64,000 nucleotides of DNA from Leucobacter muris (GTDB lineage: Bacteria > Actinomycetota > Actinomycetes > Actinomycetales > Microbacteriaceae): NCBI RefSeq assembly GCF_004028235.1, contig NZ_CP035037.1:1550001-1614000 (forward strand). The letters are read 5' to 3'. A program made the position numbers and the translations under genes. Shown one piece after another: positions 9,737 to 18,595 of this stretch. Numbering within the stretch: the first letter of the stretch is position 1; each line of letters begins with the position of its first letter. Under the pieces are notes generated by a model. That model did not search any database. It saw only the letters and a list, made by a program, of their open reading frames with translations, and was not told the origin of the DNA.

Positions 9737-11461
9737 ATGACCACGGTCGCGCAGAACATCGTCGACACCCTCGAGGCGAACGGAGTCGAACGCGTCTACG
9801 GGATCCCTGGCGACTCGCTCAACGGCTTCACCGACGCGCTCCGCACCTCGGACATCGAGTGGGTGCACGCGCGCCACGAGGAGGGCGCCGCCTTCGCGGC
9901 AGCGGGGGAGGCCGGCACCACGGGGCGGCTGGCGGTGTGCGCGGGCAGCTGCGGTCCCGGCAACCTGCACCTCATCAACGGGCTGTACGACGCGCAGCGC
10001 TCGCGGGTGCCGGTGCTCGCGATCGCCGCGCACATCCCGAGCGCCGAGATCGGGTCGAACTACTTCCAGGAGACGCACCCGCAGGAGCTCTTCCGCGAGT
10101 GCTCCGTGTACGCCGAGCACGTCTCGAGCGCGGAGCAGATGCCCCGACTGCTGCGCATCGCGATGCAGACCGCCGTCGAACGGCAGGGGGTCGCCGTGCT
10201 CGTGATCCCCGGCGACGTCGCGCTCGCGGACATCCCGGACGAGGGCATCGCGAGGATCACGACGACCCGCCCGCGCGTGCTCCCGCAGCAGGAGCAGCTG
10301 GAGCGCGCCGCCGAACTGCTGAACGGCGCGAAGAAGGTGACGATCCTCGCCGGAGCGGGGGTGGCGGGCGCCCACGACGAGGTCATCGCCCTGGCCGACG
10401 CCCTCGCCGCCCCCGTCGTGCACGCCCTGCGCGGCAAGGAGCACATCGAGTACGACAACCCCTTCGACGTGGGCATGACCGGGCTGCTCGGCTTCGCCTC
10501 CGGCTACCGGGCGATGGAGGCGGCCGACACGATCCTCATGCTCGGCACCGATTTCCCCTACCAGCAGTTCTTCCCCGCGGGCGCGACCAAGATCCAGGTC
10601 GACGTGCGCGGGGAGCAGCTGGGCCGCCGCGCCCCGCTCGACCTCGGGATCGTGGGCGACGCCGGCGAGACCGCCGCGGCGCTCCTGCCTCTGATCGAGC
10701 GCAAGAAGCGCCGCTCCCATCTCGACGACGCGCTGGAGCACTACCGCAAGACCCGCAAGAAGCTCGACGAGCTCGCCACACCGACCGCGTCGGGCAAGCC
10801 CATCCACCCCCAGTACGTCGCCAGGCTGATCGACCGCCTGGCCGCCGACGATGCGGTGTTCATCCCCGACGTGGGCTCGCCCGTCGTGTGGGCCGCCCGC
10901 TACCTCACGATGAACGGACGCCGACGCCTCATCGGCTCGTTCAGCCACGGCTCGATGGCCAACGCGCTCTCGCAGGGCATCGGCGTGCAGGCCTCGCACC
11001 GCAACCGCCAGGTGATCGCGCTGGCCGGCGACGGCGGCCTCGCGATGCTGCTCGGCGAACTGCTGACGCTCGAGCAGAACGCGCCGCTGCCGCTCAAGAT
11101 CGTGGTGTTCAACAACTCGTCGCTCAACTTCGTCGAACTCGAGATGAAGGCCGCCGGCTTCGTGAACTACGGCACCGAGCTGAAGAACCCCGACCTTTCG
11201 GCCGTCGCGCGAGCCGTGGGCGTGCACGCGACGCGGGTGAGCGACTCCGATCAGCTCGAGGATGCGCTGCGCGAGGCCTTCGCCCACGACGGACCCGCGC
11301 TCGTCGAGGTGATGACCGACCGGCAGGAGCTGTCGATGCCGCCCTCGATCAGCGTCGAGCAGATGAAGGGCTTCACGCTCTACGCGCTGCGCTCGGTGCT
11401 GTCCGGTCGCGGCGACGAGGTGCTCGACCTGGCCCGCACCAACCTGCGGCAGATCTTCTAG
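9737..11461 (+). CDS. poxB: Pyruvate oxidase / pyruvate dehydrogenase (quinone), TPP- and FAD-dependent
   Basis: 574 residues, almost the length of E. coli PoxB. The N-terminal Pyr domain shows VYGIPGDSLNGF and the TPP-activating Glu in HARHEEGAAF. The central domain shows VTILAGAGV. The C-terminal PP domain has the TPP/Mg motif GDGGLAMLLGELLTL ending in VVFNNSSL. PoxB decarboxylates pyruvate to acetate and passes electrons to the membrane quinone pool. A purine-rich stretch and GGGGGACC precede the ATG. It lies 114 bases after the DUF1684 gene, so it may or may not share that transcript. It converges with the MoxR gene, ending 9 bases apart. A related acetolactate-type activity cannot be excluded from sequence alone. 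Confidence 0.9.
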   Translation: MTTVAQNIVDTLEANGVERVYGIPGDSLNGFTDALRTSDIEWVHARHEEGAAFAAAGEAGTTGRLAVCAGSCGPGNLHLINGLYDAQRSRVPVLAIAAHIPSAEIGSNYFQETHPQELFRECSVYAEHVSSAEQMPRLLRIAMQTAVERQGVAVLVIPGDVALADIPDEGIARITTTRPRVLPQQEQLERAAELLNGAKKVTILAGAGVAGAHDEVIALADALAAPVVHALRGKEHIEYDNPFDVGMTGLLGFASGYRAMEAADTILMLGTDFPYQQFFPAGATKIQVDVRGEQLGRRAPLDLGIVGDAGETAAALLPLIERKKRRSHLDDALEHYRKTRKKLDELATPTASGKPIHPQYVARLIDRLAADDAVFIPDVGSPVVWAARYLTMNGRRRLIGSFSHGSMANALSQGIGVQASHRNRQVIALAGDGGLAMLLGELLTLEQNAPLPLKIVVFNNSSLNFVELEMKAAGFVNYGTELKNPDLSAVARAVGVHATRVSDSDQLEDALREAFAHDGPALVEVMTDRQELSMPPSISVEQMKGFTLYALRSVLSGRGDEVLDLARTNLRQIF

Positions 11462-11470
11462 CGACGCGGA

Positions 11471-12904
11471 TCAGCCGATCCGGAATCCCTGCCCCTGCAG
11501 GATCAGCGCGAGCACTCGGCGATCCTCGCGGTGCATCACACCCTCGACGAAGCGGGTGAGCGCGTGATCGAGCGTCACGGTGCCGGCGCTGCCGGCGACC
11601 TTCTGCAGGATCGCGACGAGGGTGCGCGGCGCGAGCACCGCCTCCTCGAGCCCCGGTCGCCCGTCGATCTCGCGCTCCGTGCTCACGTAGTCGCCGAAGC
11701 CCTCGCCGTGCTCGCCCGCGAACACCTGCTGGCTGATGAACGCCGCCCGCGCCACCCGGAACAGCTCGTCGACGCCGAGCCCCGGCGGCAGCTCGCCCCG
11801 CCGATCCACGACGGCGGCGGTCGCGAGCAGCGCGTTCTCGACGGGGAAACCGTCGTAGCCGAGGCCGGTGTCGGGGTAGTGCACGCGGTAGGCGTTCGCG
11901 CCGAAGCGGTTCACCAGTTCGGCGCTCAGGCGATCGAGCCCCCGGTATCGATGCGGGGTCTGCTCGTTGGCGGTGGCGAGGATCGCGAAGCCCGACGCGA
12001 TCCGCACCTCGCGGCCCGCGTCCTCCTGCACGCCGAACGCGTCGCCCGGGCGCAGCTGCAGCACCCGGTTGAGACGCTTCAGGAACTCGGCCGGCATCGC
12101 GTTGAGTTCGTCGAGGATCACCGGCCGGCCCTCGGTCATGGCCCGCAGCAGCGGCCCCGGCACGAACACGCTCACGGTCGCGCCGCCAGCGGCCCGCAGT
12201 TCGTGGGTGCCGATGAGCTGGGCGCCGGTGATGTCGCCGTAGCCGGAGACGAACTCGGGTTCGCCGCCGACCGCGAGCCGCGAGAGGTGCTCGGCGAGGG
12301 CGGTCTTCGCGCCGCCAGTCTCGCCGACGAGCAGCACCGGGTCGCCGCGCAGCACGGCGGGCAGCGCTTCCGAGATGATGCCGCGCATCTGGGCCGTCTC
12401 GAGCAGGCCGCCGCGCAGCTGGCGGGCGGCTTCCCGCAGTCGCAGCGCGCCGAGCGCTTCGAGCACGCCGTCGCGGCGTTCTGCGGAGGTGATGGCGGAT
12501 CGCCATCCCCGCTGGGACTCTGCGCCGGCGGCCGCTCGCAGCTCCCGCACGCGCACCCCCTCGGACGCCGTCGGCGCCCTGCCCGCGGCGACCGCGCGAC
12601 CCACGATCGCGTGCGCGGAGGCGAGGGTCGCGTCGCGGGCCGTCCGTTCGCGCCGGGCCGCGACCGCGAGGCGCAGCACGCGCGCCCGCTCGACGAGGGC
12701 CCGGTCGACGAGTTCGCGGTTGTCCGGGTCGTCGAGGATCGCGGCGAGCCTGGCATCGAGCGAGGCCAGATCGGCGCGGTGCTCCGCGGCCTCGTCGTGC
12801 CCGGTCGCAGAACGCAGCGCGCGGCGCACACGGCGGCGCTCATCGGCGATGGAGCGCGCCTCGCGCAGCACCGGGTCAGCGTCGAATGCCAGCATGCCCG
12901 TCAC
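11471..12904 (-). CDS. MoxR-type AAA+ ATPase with long N-terminal helical region
   Basis: 477 residues. The AAA+ module occupies roughly residues 165-400: Walker A GETGGAKT at 194-201, Walker B in PVILDELNAMP, and sensor-type AILATANEQTP, with MoxR-like NRFGANAYRVHYPD. Usual MoxR proteins have about 320 residues; here about 160 helical, Arg/Ala-rich residues precede the module. MoxR ATPases act as chaperone-like remodelers with VWA-domain partners, and a VWA gene lies divergently 109 bases away. The start is GTG 12904 or ATG 12895. Cytosolic; no membrane segment seen. The client complex is unknown. Confidence 0.88.
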   Translation of the reverse strand: MTGMLAFDADPVLREARSIADERRRVRRALRSATGHDEAAEHRADLASLDARLAAILDDPDNRELVDRALVERARVLRLAVAARRERTARDATLASAHAIVGRAVAAGRAPTASEGVRVRELRAAAGAESQRGWRSAITSAERRDGVLEALGALRLREAARQLRGGLLETAQMRGIISEALPAVLRGDPVLLVGETGGAKTALAEHLSRLAVGGEPEFVSGYGDITGAQLIGTHELRAAGGATVSVFVPGPLLRAMTEGRPVILDELNAMPAEFLKRLNRVLQLRPGDAFGVQEDAGREVRIASGFAILATANEQTPHRYRGLDRLSAELVNRFGANAYRVHYPDTGLGYDGFPVENALLATAAVVDRRGELPPGLGVDELFRVARAAFISQQVFAGEHGEGFGDYVSTEREIDGRPGLEEAVLAPRTLVAILQKVAGSAGTVTLDHALTRFVEGVMHREDRRVLALILQGQGFRIG

Positions 12905-13013
12905 GCTACCACTGCGCGCACGACGCTCACGCGAGCGGCTGCGGCCGCGGCGGGTCGTCGCGCGTCACGCGCAGGCAGCATCGGTCTCGCGCCGGCCCCG
13001 GTAGGGTGTGGGC

Positions 13014-14888
13014 ATGGTCGACCGGGGCATCGAGGAGCGGGAGCGGCTGCGCGCCGTCGGCGCCCTGATCGGCGTGCCCGTCTCGGTCACCGATGACGAC
13101 GACTGGGAGCTCGACGAGGCCGGCTTGCGCGTGGGACTCGGCTGGTACGCGCAGCGCGGTCACGGGCGCGACGAGGCCGTCGCGCTCGCACTGCTGCAGC
13201 TCTGGGAGAGCGTGCGCGGCGAGCGGGTGACCCCCGAGCGGGCGCGTCGCGGCCGTTCCATCGTGTCGGGACGGCCCGCCGCGCAGCCGCTCGTCGCGGC
13301 AGTCGTGCGCCTGCAGGCCGCGGCCGAGCTGCTCACGGCGCTGCCGGGAATGCGGGACCGGCTCGCGTCGGCGATGGCCCGCAGCCTGCCGGAGGGGCTG
13401 GGCGAGCAGGCTCGGCACCTGCAGTGGGTCGCCCTGCTGCTCGCGGCGGGATTCGGCGCGCCGGCGCCCACCGATGGGGCCGACGCCGAGGTCGCCGCCG
13501 AGTGGGACGCGCTGCAGCGGGCCTCCGAGCGGGGCGACGCCCTGCAGCGCGTGCTGGCGCCCGACCCCGGACGAGGCGCGCTCGACCGCTTCGAACGCGC
13601 GCTCGCGCTGCTGCTGCCGCCCTACGAACGGCTGCTCGCGAGGGACGCGCGTGACCGCGGGTGGGGTGAGGCGCCCCGGGGAGCCGAGGCTCAGGAGCAC
13701 GAGGGCGGCGGCGCCTCCGACGACTTCGGCGCGGCCGGCGCGGGCGGCGACGCCGCTCAGCAGGCGCCCGACGAGGGCGGCCAGGACGGGGAGGCGTCGG
13801 CGCCGGAAGACGACGAGCGCGCCCGGGCGGGCGAGGGGCGTCAGACGGCCGAGGGCGCAGACCTGTTCGCCGCCGAGCAGGCGGGATTCGTGAGCGCGCT
13901 GCTCGCGACGCCGCTCCCCGCCGAGGGGGCGCTGCTCGAGGCGATGTCCCTGCCTCCGCTCGAGGGTGCGCCGCGCAGCAGCGACGATCCGAGGGAGGCC
14001 GGGGGCGGCGCCGCCGCAGCGAACGGCGGGCTCGCGTTCTCGGACTACCGCGGTCGGGCCGGCGAGCTGGCCGACGCGATCGAACGCATGCGGGCGGTGT
14101 GGGCGCGGGTCATCGCCGAGCGGGTCGCCCAGGTGCGCGGGATCGGTCGCCGGCCGGTGCCGGAGGGGGAGATGCTGAGCCCCGAGGCCCTGGCCCGCGC
14201 GGTCGCCGAGGCGCGGGCGGGCGTGGCGCGCCCGGCCGCCTTTCTGCGCCGGGAGACCCGGCCGCGCCGCCGCCGCCGCGCGGGCAGCACCGACTACGTG
14301 CTGCTCGTCGACCGCTCGGCGTCGATGCAGGGGCGCATCGCCGACGCGGCGGCCGATGCGGCGCTCATCATGATGGAGGCGCTCGCGGGCGTCGAACGCG
14401 ACGTCGCGCACGCCGAGCAGCGGGCGGGGATCGAACTCGACCTCGACATCCGCACCGCGCTCGTGCTGTTCGACGCCGAGCCGCTCGTGGTGAAGCCGCT
14501 GAGCCGGGGCCTCGACGACGAGGCGAGGCGCCGCATGGACTCGGGCATCCGATCGCCGAGGGGCTCCACGAACGACGGCGCTGCGCTGCTCACCGCGGCG
14601 CAGCAGCTCGGGATCGCGCCCGGCGCAGCCGGCGCGAGTGCGGCCGCGGCGGCCGATGGCGTCGAACGACGACGGCTCGTGCTGCTGGTGAGCGACGGAG
14701 GGTCGAACGACCCCGTCGCGGCCGCACGCGAGCTGCGGCGATTGCGGGCCGCGGGCGTGGACGTGCACGGGATCGGCATCGGCTCCGACGAGATCGTGCG
14801 GCGCTACGCACCGAGCAGCCGTCGCGTCGACGACCCGAGCGGCATCGCCGAGGCGATCCTCGACCTGGTCGAGAGTGAGCTACCGTGA
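13014..14888 (+). CDS. VWA-domain protein, partner of MoxR ATPase
   Basis: 624 residues from ATG 13014 (an in-frame GTG lies at 13008). An N-terminal alpha-helical region of about 215 residues is followed by a Gly/Glu/Asp/Ala-rich, probably disordered stretch (about 220-290), a helical region, an Arg-rich linker, and a C-terminal VWA domain. The MIDAS metal site is complete: DRSAS at 433-437, Thr519 in STNDG and Asp561 in VSDGG. The layout resembles VWA partners of MoxR and the VWA subunit of cobalt/magnesium chelatases. It is divergent from the MoxR gene and followed after 28 bases by an unknown gene, so the three probably act together. Confidence 0.85.
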   Translation: MVDRGIEERERLRAVGALIGVPVSVTDDDDWELDEAGLRVGLGWYAQRGHGRDEAVALALLQLWESVRGERVTPERARRGRSIVSGRPAAQPLVAAVVRLQAAAELLTALPGMRDRLASAMARSLPEGLGEQARHLQWVALLLAAGFGAPAPTDGADAEVAAEWDALQRASERGDALQRVLAPDPGRGALDRFERALALLLPPYERLLARDARDRGWGEAPRGAEAQEHEGGGASDDFGAAGAGGDAAQQAPDEGGQDGEASAPEDDERARAGEGRQTAEGADLFAAEQAGFVSALLATPLPAEGALLEAMSLPPLEGAPRSSDDPREAGGGAAAANGGLAFSDYRGRAGELADAIERMRAVWARVIAERVAQVRGIGRRPVPEGEMLSPEALARAVAEARAGVARPAAFLRRETRPRRRRRAGSTDYVLLVDRSASMQGRIADAAADAALIMMEALAGVERDVAHAEQRAGIELDLDIRTALVLFDAEPLVVKPLSRGLDDEARRRMDSGIRSPRGSTNDGAALLTAAQQLGIAPGAAGASAAAAADGVERRRLVLLVSDGGSNDPVAAARELRRLRAAGVDVHGIGIGSDEIVRRYAPSSRRVDDPSGIAEAILDLVESELP

Positions 14889-14916
14889 AGATGAGCGACA
14901 GGGAGCGGGAGGGCAC

Positions 14917-15762
14917 ATGAGCACGCCAGACACGGGGGATCGGATCCGCCTCACGCGGGCGCTCTTCCCCGAGCTCGCGAGCGAGCTCGACGCCGCCCTC
15001 GCGTCGAACGGGGGCGACCGAGCCGACGGGTTCGACGCCTGGCTCGACGGCGAGACCGAAGCGCTGCGCGCGACATCGCTCTCCTCGGTCGGGTTCGCCG
15101 ACGTGCTCGACGAGGCGCAGCGCGACCGGTTCGGGCGGGCCTTCGACGCCGCTCGCGCCGTCGCCGGCCGGGTGGGCCTCGAGCCGCCGCAGCCCGAGGC
15201 CTTCGCCGATGCCGGTGCGGATCTCGCGCGGCTCGGCGCGGCCCTGTCCGGCGACCCCACGCTCGTGCCCGTGCCGGCGCCCTACGGCCTCGGGGCGGCG
15301 GGCTGGCGACGGTTGTTCGAACGGGCGGCCGAGCATGAGGGGCCGCTGTCGCAGCCCGAGGGCGGTTCGCCGCTCGTGCTCGCGAACGAGGCCGAGCGCG
15401 AGTTCGCCCTGCTCGATCGTGCACCATCGGGTGTGCCGATCGTGCGCGCCCGCGCGGGCGCCGCGACGGGGTGGACGCTGCGGCTCGTGCCGGGCGGGCT
15501 CGCGCCCGCCGTGCTCGGCCTGAGCTTCGAGCACGGCCCGCACGCCACGCTGCCCGAGATGCTGATGCTGCAGCTGATGCGCGCGGCCTCGAGCGAGCCG
15601 CTGGTCGACGCCCGCAGCTTCACCTGGCTGGCGGGCGCACTCGCCGACGGCCGTCTGGCCGCGCGCCACGTCTACGACGCCGGCGAGCGCAGCGTGCGCA
15701 TCAACTGCCGCGAGATCGGCAACCAGGGGCCGCACCTCGGGGCACGGCCGCCGGTCGGCTGA
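14917..15762 (+). CDS. Hypothetical protein downstream of the VWA gene
   Basis: 281 residues, not recognised. The ATG at 14917 follows a strong purine-rich site (GGGAGCGGGAGGG); a GTG at 14875 inside the VWA gene is less likely. The composition is Ala/Leu/Glu-rich with no signal peptide or membrane segment. There are predicted helices in LFPELASELDAAL and FADVLDEAQRDRFGRAFDAAR, and a central part rich in hydrophobics around GWTLRLVPGGLAPAVLGLSF. Its only functional hint is context: it directly follows the MIDAS-containing VWA gene, which is paired with a MoxR ATPase, so it may be a third member of that system. This is inference. Confidence 0.7.
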   Translation: MSTPDTGDRIRLTRALFPELASELDAALASNGGDRADGFDAWLDGETEALRATSLSSVGFADVLDEAQRDRFGRAFDAARAVAGRVGLEPPQPEAFADAGADLARLGAALSGDPTLVPVPAPYGLGAAGWRRLFERAAEHEGPLSQPEGGSPLVLANEAEREFALLDRAPSGVPIVRARAGAATGWTLRLVPGGLAPAVLGLSFEHGPHATLPEMLMLQLMRAASSEPLVDARSFTWLAGALADGRLAARHVYDAGERSVRINCREIGNQGPHLGARPPVG

Positions 15763-15824
15763 CCCTGCGCCCGTACCTGGCTGGCGCCCGTACCTGGCTG
15801 GCGCCCGTGCCCGGCTGCCGCCGG

Positions 15825-16391
15825 CTACTCCCAGACGCTGCGCGCGTCGGATCGGGTGGAGGGGAGCCGGGACGACGCACCCCACGCGAGCACGTCGTCG
15901 GGCACGCGCAACTGCTCGGGATCCGCCCCGCTCTTCTCGATGACCTCGCTCACCGGCACCGTGCCGCCGCTGCGGCGCAGGATGCGCCCGCGCACGATCG
16001 CCCGGGCGTAGATCTCGGGGCGGCGCTGCGCGTCGGGCCGCACGAAGCGCTGCTCGATGTAGACGGCCTGCTCGTCGAAGCCCAGGATGCGCGACTCGAT
16101 CCAGAACCGCATCCACGGGTTCAGCGACTTGCGGTACGAGATGGTCTGACCCACGACGACCGGGTACCAGCCCTCGCGCTTGAACACGTCGAGCGCGCCG
16201 TTGCGCTGGATCAGGTCGAACCGGGCCACGTCCATGATGGAGAGGTACTTGCCGTTGTTCATGTGGCGCAGCACGTCGAGGTCGGTCGGCCACGCGCGGA
16301 ACCGCGAGCGGGAGACGTCGCCGAAGCCGAGACGCGGGCCGCGCGGCCCGACGAACCAGAGATGCCAGAGGGTGCGGAAGAGCATGTGCAT
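15825..16391 (-). CDS. Hotdog-fold acyl-CoA thioesterase (THEM6/4HBT-like)
   Basis: 188 residues. The hotdog signature is a strand and helix in DLDVLRHMNNGKYLSIMDVARF, where the Asp and HMNNG region form the acyl-CoA thioesterase active-site area, followed by VVGQTISYRKSLNP and IEQRFVR strands. This is the pattern of the 4HBT_2/THEM6-like group, which hydrolyses acyl-CoA thioesters; the physiological substrate is unknown. The start could be ATG 16391, ATG 16385 or a GTG just upstream. It is divergent from efp, with 138 bases between them that would hold both promoters, and convergent with the unknown gene ending at 15762. Confidence 0.8.
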   Translation of the reverse strand: MHMLFRTLWHLWFVGPRGPRLGFGDVSRSRFRAWPTDLDVLRHMNNGKYLSIMDVARFDLIQRNGALDVFKREGWYPVVVGQTISYRKSLNPWMRFWIESRILGFDEQAVYIEQRFVRPDAQRRPEIYARAIVRGRILRRSGGTVPVSEVIEKSGADPEQLRVPDDVLAWGASSRLPSTRSDARSVWE

Positions 16392-16529
16392 CACGGCAGG
16401 ATAGGGCGGCACGGATCGCGGCCGCACGCCGTTTGTGGGAGAACTGCAAGGCGGCCTCGGTAAGCGCGGTGTAAACTGTATCGGCGCTGCTCTGGCGCTC
16501 GAACCCGATAGAACCCGGAGAACACCTGT

Positions 16530-17093
16530 ATGGCAACCTCGAACGACATCAAGAACGGCACCGTGATCAAGGAGAACGGTCAGCTCTGGAGCGTGGTCGA
16601 GTTCCAGCACGTCAAGCCGGGCAAGGGCGGCGCCTTCGTGCGCACCAAGCAGAAGAACGTCGTCTCGGGCAAGATCATCGACAAGACCTACAACGCGGGC
16701 GCCAAGATCGAGACCGCGAACGTCGACCGCCGCGACTACCAGTACCTCTACCAGGACGGCGCCGACTTCGTCTTCATGGACAAGAGCGACTACGACCAGC
16801 TGACCGTCTCGGGCGCCGTGGTGGGCGACTCGGCGAAGTTCATGCTCGAGAACCAGGACGTGCAGATCGCGCTGCACGAGGGCGATCCGCTCTACCTCGA
16901 GCTGCCCGCCTCGGTCGTGCTCGAGATCACCTACACCGAGCCCGGCCTGCAGGGCGACCGCTCCACCGGCGGCACCAAGCCCGCGACCGTGGAGACCGGC
17001 GCCGAGATCCAGGTTCCCCTGTTCCTCGAGACCGGCACCCGGGTCAAGGTCGACACCCGCACGGGCGACTACCTCGGCCGAGTCAACGACTAG
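16530..17093 (+). CDS. efp: Elongation factor P
   Basis: 187 residues, normal length. EF-P enters stalled ribosomes and helps form peptide bonds at consecutive prolines. The three-domain pattern is clear: the KOW-like N-domain with [14 protein letters not shown], where Lys32 is at the tip that is modified in some bacteria; the middle OB domain with [15 protein letters not shown]; and the C-terminal OB domain with [16 protein letters not shown]. The Pro preceding Lys32 is as in the unmodified actinobacterial class, but the modification state cannot be read. nusB follows after 5 bases, the common efp-nusB arrangement. Confidence 0.97.
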   Translation: MATSNDIKNGTVIKENGQLWSVVEFQHVKPGKGGAFVRTKQKNVVSGKIIDKTYNAGAKIETANVDRRDYQYLYQDGADFVFMDKSDYDQLTVSGAVVGDSAKFMLENQDVQIALHEGDPLYLELPASVVLEITYTEPGLQGDRSTGGTKPATVETGAEIQVPLFLETGTRVKVDTRTGDYLGRVND

Positions 17094-17098
17094 TACCG

Positions 17099-17515
17099 TT
17101 GTCAGCCCGCACCAAGGCGCGCAAGCGCGCCCTCGACATGCTCTTCCAGGCCGACGTGCGCGACGAGTCGATCATCACGATCGTGAACGCCGAGGCCCAG
17201 CGCGCCGCCGGCGAGCCCGACCGCGAGGCCTCGTGGCTGTACGCCCGTGAGATCGTGGACGGCGTCACCGACCACCGCGACGAGATCGACGAGCTCATCA
17301 TGAGCTACGCGCAGGGGTGGACGCTCGAGCGCATGCCGAACGTCGACCGTGCGCTGCTGCGCCTCGCGGCTTGGGAGATCCTCTTCAACGACGAGGTGCC
17401 CACGGCGGTCGCGATCGACGAGGCCGTGGAACTGGCCAAGGACTACTCCACGGAGGACTCCAGCCGCTTCGTCAACGGCGTGCTCGGCCGCATCGCCGAT
17501 CACGCGCAGGCGTAG
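17099..17515 (+). CDS. nusB: Transcription antitermination protein NusB
   Basis: 138 residues of the all-helical NusB fold: an N-terminal SARTKARKRALDMLFQADVR Arg-rich helix that binds boxA RNA, then a central segment and the C-terminal AVELAKDYSTEDSSRFVNGVLGRI motif, highly conserved in the family. NusB with NusE (S10) supports rRNA antitermination. The start is TTG 17099, five bases after the efp stop; no better ATG or GTG exists in frame, and the conserved N-terminus begins here. A strong hairpin follows 31 bases after the stop and should end the efp-nusB transcript. Confidence 0.95.
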   Translation: MSARTKARKRALDMLFQADVRDESIITIVNAEAQRAAGEPDREASWLYAREIVDGVTDHRDEIDELIMSYAQGWTLERMPNVDRALLRLAAWEILFNDEVPTAVAIDEAVELAKDYSTEDSSRFVNGVLGRIADHAQA

Positions 17516-17545
17516 GGCTTCTCGGGTCGGCCTCCGCCGCCCAGT

Positions 17546-17601
17546 CGAAAGGCGGGTTTCTCCGGTGATTCTTCGGAATCGCCGGCGAAACCCGCCTTTC
17601 G
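17546..17601. terminator. Long hairpin terminator after nusB
   Basis: Arms CGAAAGGCGGGTTTC (17546-17560) and GAAACCCGCCTTTCG (17587-17601) are perfectly complementary, and the interior continues pairing (CCGGTGATTC with GAATCGCCGG, one G-T pair). It sits between convergent nusB and the small lipoprotein gene and can serve both strands. A near-copy of the right arm recurs in the hairpin at 18458-18508. Confidence 0.85.
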
Positions 17602-17634
17602 TCGTTCGGGAGCGGCGCTCGTCGCGCCCACGCG

Positions 17635-18075
17635 CTACTTCTGCTCTTCGACCGTCACCGTGTAGTCGGCGTTCGCCGCGGTGACCTTCACGTAGTAGTC
17701 GCCGGCGTCCTTGCGCAGGATGGTCTCGCCAGCTCCGGGCTCGCTGATCATGACGTCGGGGATCGCTCCGTCGGTCATGATGTCGGTGCCCTCGGTGAGC
17801 ACGTAGACCGCGCCGACGACCATGTTCGCGCCCGCGTTGTCGACGAAGTCGTAGGTGACGCGCACCTTCCCGCCGGTCAGCGCGATCGTGTCCGACTGCT
17901 GGTCCGCGTTGCCGGTGATCGTCGCGACCGGGGTCCAGATGGGCTCGGCGACGACCTCCTCTGCGGGAGCCTCAGCGGGGGCAGCGGGGGCGGCGGGCTC
18001 CGCGGCGCCCGAGCAGCCGGCGAGGCCGATGGTCAGCAGGGCGACGGCTGCCAGTGAGGGAAGCGTTTTCTTCAT
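17635..18075 (-). CDS. Small secreted lipoprotein of unknown function
   Basis: 146 residues. The N-terminus MKKTLPSLAAVALLTIGLAGC is a type II signal with Cys21 in the lipobox LAGC. An Ala/Pro/Glu linker (about 22-45) follows, then a roughly 100-residue beta-rich domain with repeated hydrophobic strands (VRVTYDFVDNAG, YYVKVTAANADYTVTVEE), suggesting an immunoglobulin-like or jelly-roll fold on the outer face of the membrane. No family is recognised with certainty. It is transcribed away from the XRE regulator at 18206, with a shared 130-base region that holds a perfect palindrome, so the regulator probably controls it. Two similar hairpins bound the pair. Confidence 0.82.
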   Translation of the reverse strand: MKKTLPSLAAVALLTIGLAGCSGAAEPAAPAAPAEAPAEEVVAEPIWTPVATITGNADQQSDTIALTGGKVRVTYDFVDNAGANMVVGAVYVLTEGTDIMTDGAIPDVMISEPGAGETILRKDAGDYYVKVTAANADYTVTVEEQK

Positions 18076-18144
18076 GTGGATCGGGGTCCTTTCGGTCGGG
18101 GCAGTGGGATTCCGATGGGTAGTGCAGCGGCAGGGTACAAGAAC

Positions 18145-18161
18145 CTGTGCTTTATGCACAG
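18145..18161. promoter_or_regulatory. Candidate operator palindrome of the lipoprotein/XRE pair
   Basis: CTGTGC (18145-18150), spacer TTTAT, GCACAG (18156-18161) is a perfect inverted repeat in the divergent intergenic region, and a third CTGTGC follows at 18166-18171. Position and symmetry fit a binding site for the adjacent XRE-type regulator. No binding is shown. Confidence 0.55.
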
Positions 18162-18205
18162 TATCCTGTGCTGCGCTGCGGGGGCAAACTCTATGGACTG
18201 GTGAG

Positions 18206-18439
18206 GTGCCACTTCCTCCCAACCCCGACCTCACCCAGCTGAGAGTGATCATCGGGCGGGAGCGCACGCGCGCCGGCCTGACCATCGAGCAGCTCGCCGA
18301 GGCCTCCGGGGTCAGCCGGCAGACGATCCTGAATCTCGGTTCCGGCAAGCACCACGGCGACCTCAAGACCTGGCTGAAGCTGTCGAGGGCGCTCGGCGTC
18401 GGGCTCGACGAACTGCTCGCGCCGGTGTGGCGCGAGTGA
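18206..18439 (+). CDS. Small XRE-family helix-turn-helix regulator
   Basis: 77 residues, essentially one Cro/C1-type HTH domain: RVIIGRERTRAGLTIEQLAEASGVSRQTILNL, where LTIEQLAEASGVS forms the first HTH helix and turn and SRQTILNL the recognition helix, then WLKLSRALGVGLDELL as the closing helices. The likely start is the GTG at 18206; there is no ATG in frame nearby. It lies divergent from a lipoprotein gene and probably autoregulates through the palindrome at 18145. No effector domain is present. Confidence 0.8.
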   Translation: MPLPPNPDLTQLRVIIGRERTRAGLTIEQLAEASGVSRQTILNLGSGKHHGDLKTWLKLSRALGVGLDELLAPVWRE

Positions 18440-18457
18440 CGGCGCGGCAGGCGCCGA

Positions 18458-18508
18458 GAGGCGGATTTCGCAGGTGCAGCTCCGGGTTCAGCTGCGAAAC
18501 TCGCCTTT
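18458..18508. terminator. Hairpin terminator after the XRE gene
   Basis: An imperfect inverted repeat: GAGGCGGATTTCGCA on the left pairs with TGCGAAACTCGCCTTTC on the right, with AGCT-type pairing inside. Its right arm differs from the hairpin at 17587-17601 at only one position over about 16 bases, so the two are related sequences. It separates the small XRE gene from the pyrimidine operon. Confidence 0.7.
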
Positions 18509-18595
18509 CGCGGTGCTTCGCCGCGGCGGAGCACCGCGGCGGGCCGAGCGCGGGCCCGGGTCGCCGGGCCTGCTATTGTTGAGGGAAATGAGTTC

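Noticed and set aside
8555..11287. A 910-codon minus-strand frame opposite DUF1684 and poxB
   Set aside because: Same codon-bias shadow; the plus-strand genes have intact motifs and good starts.
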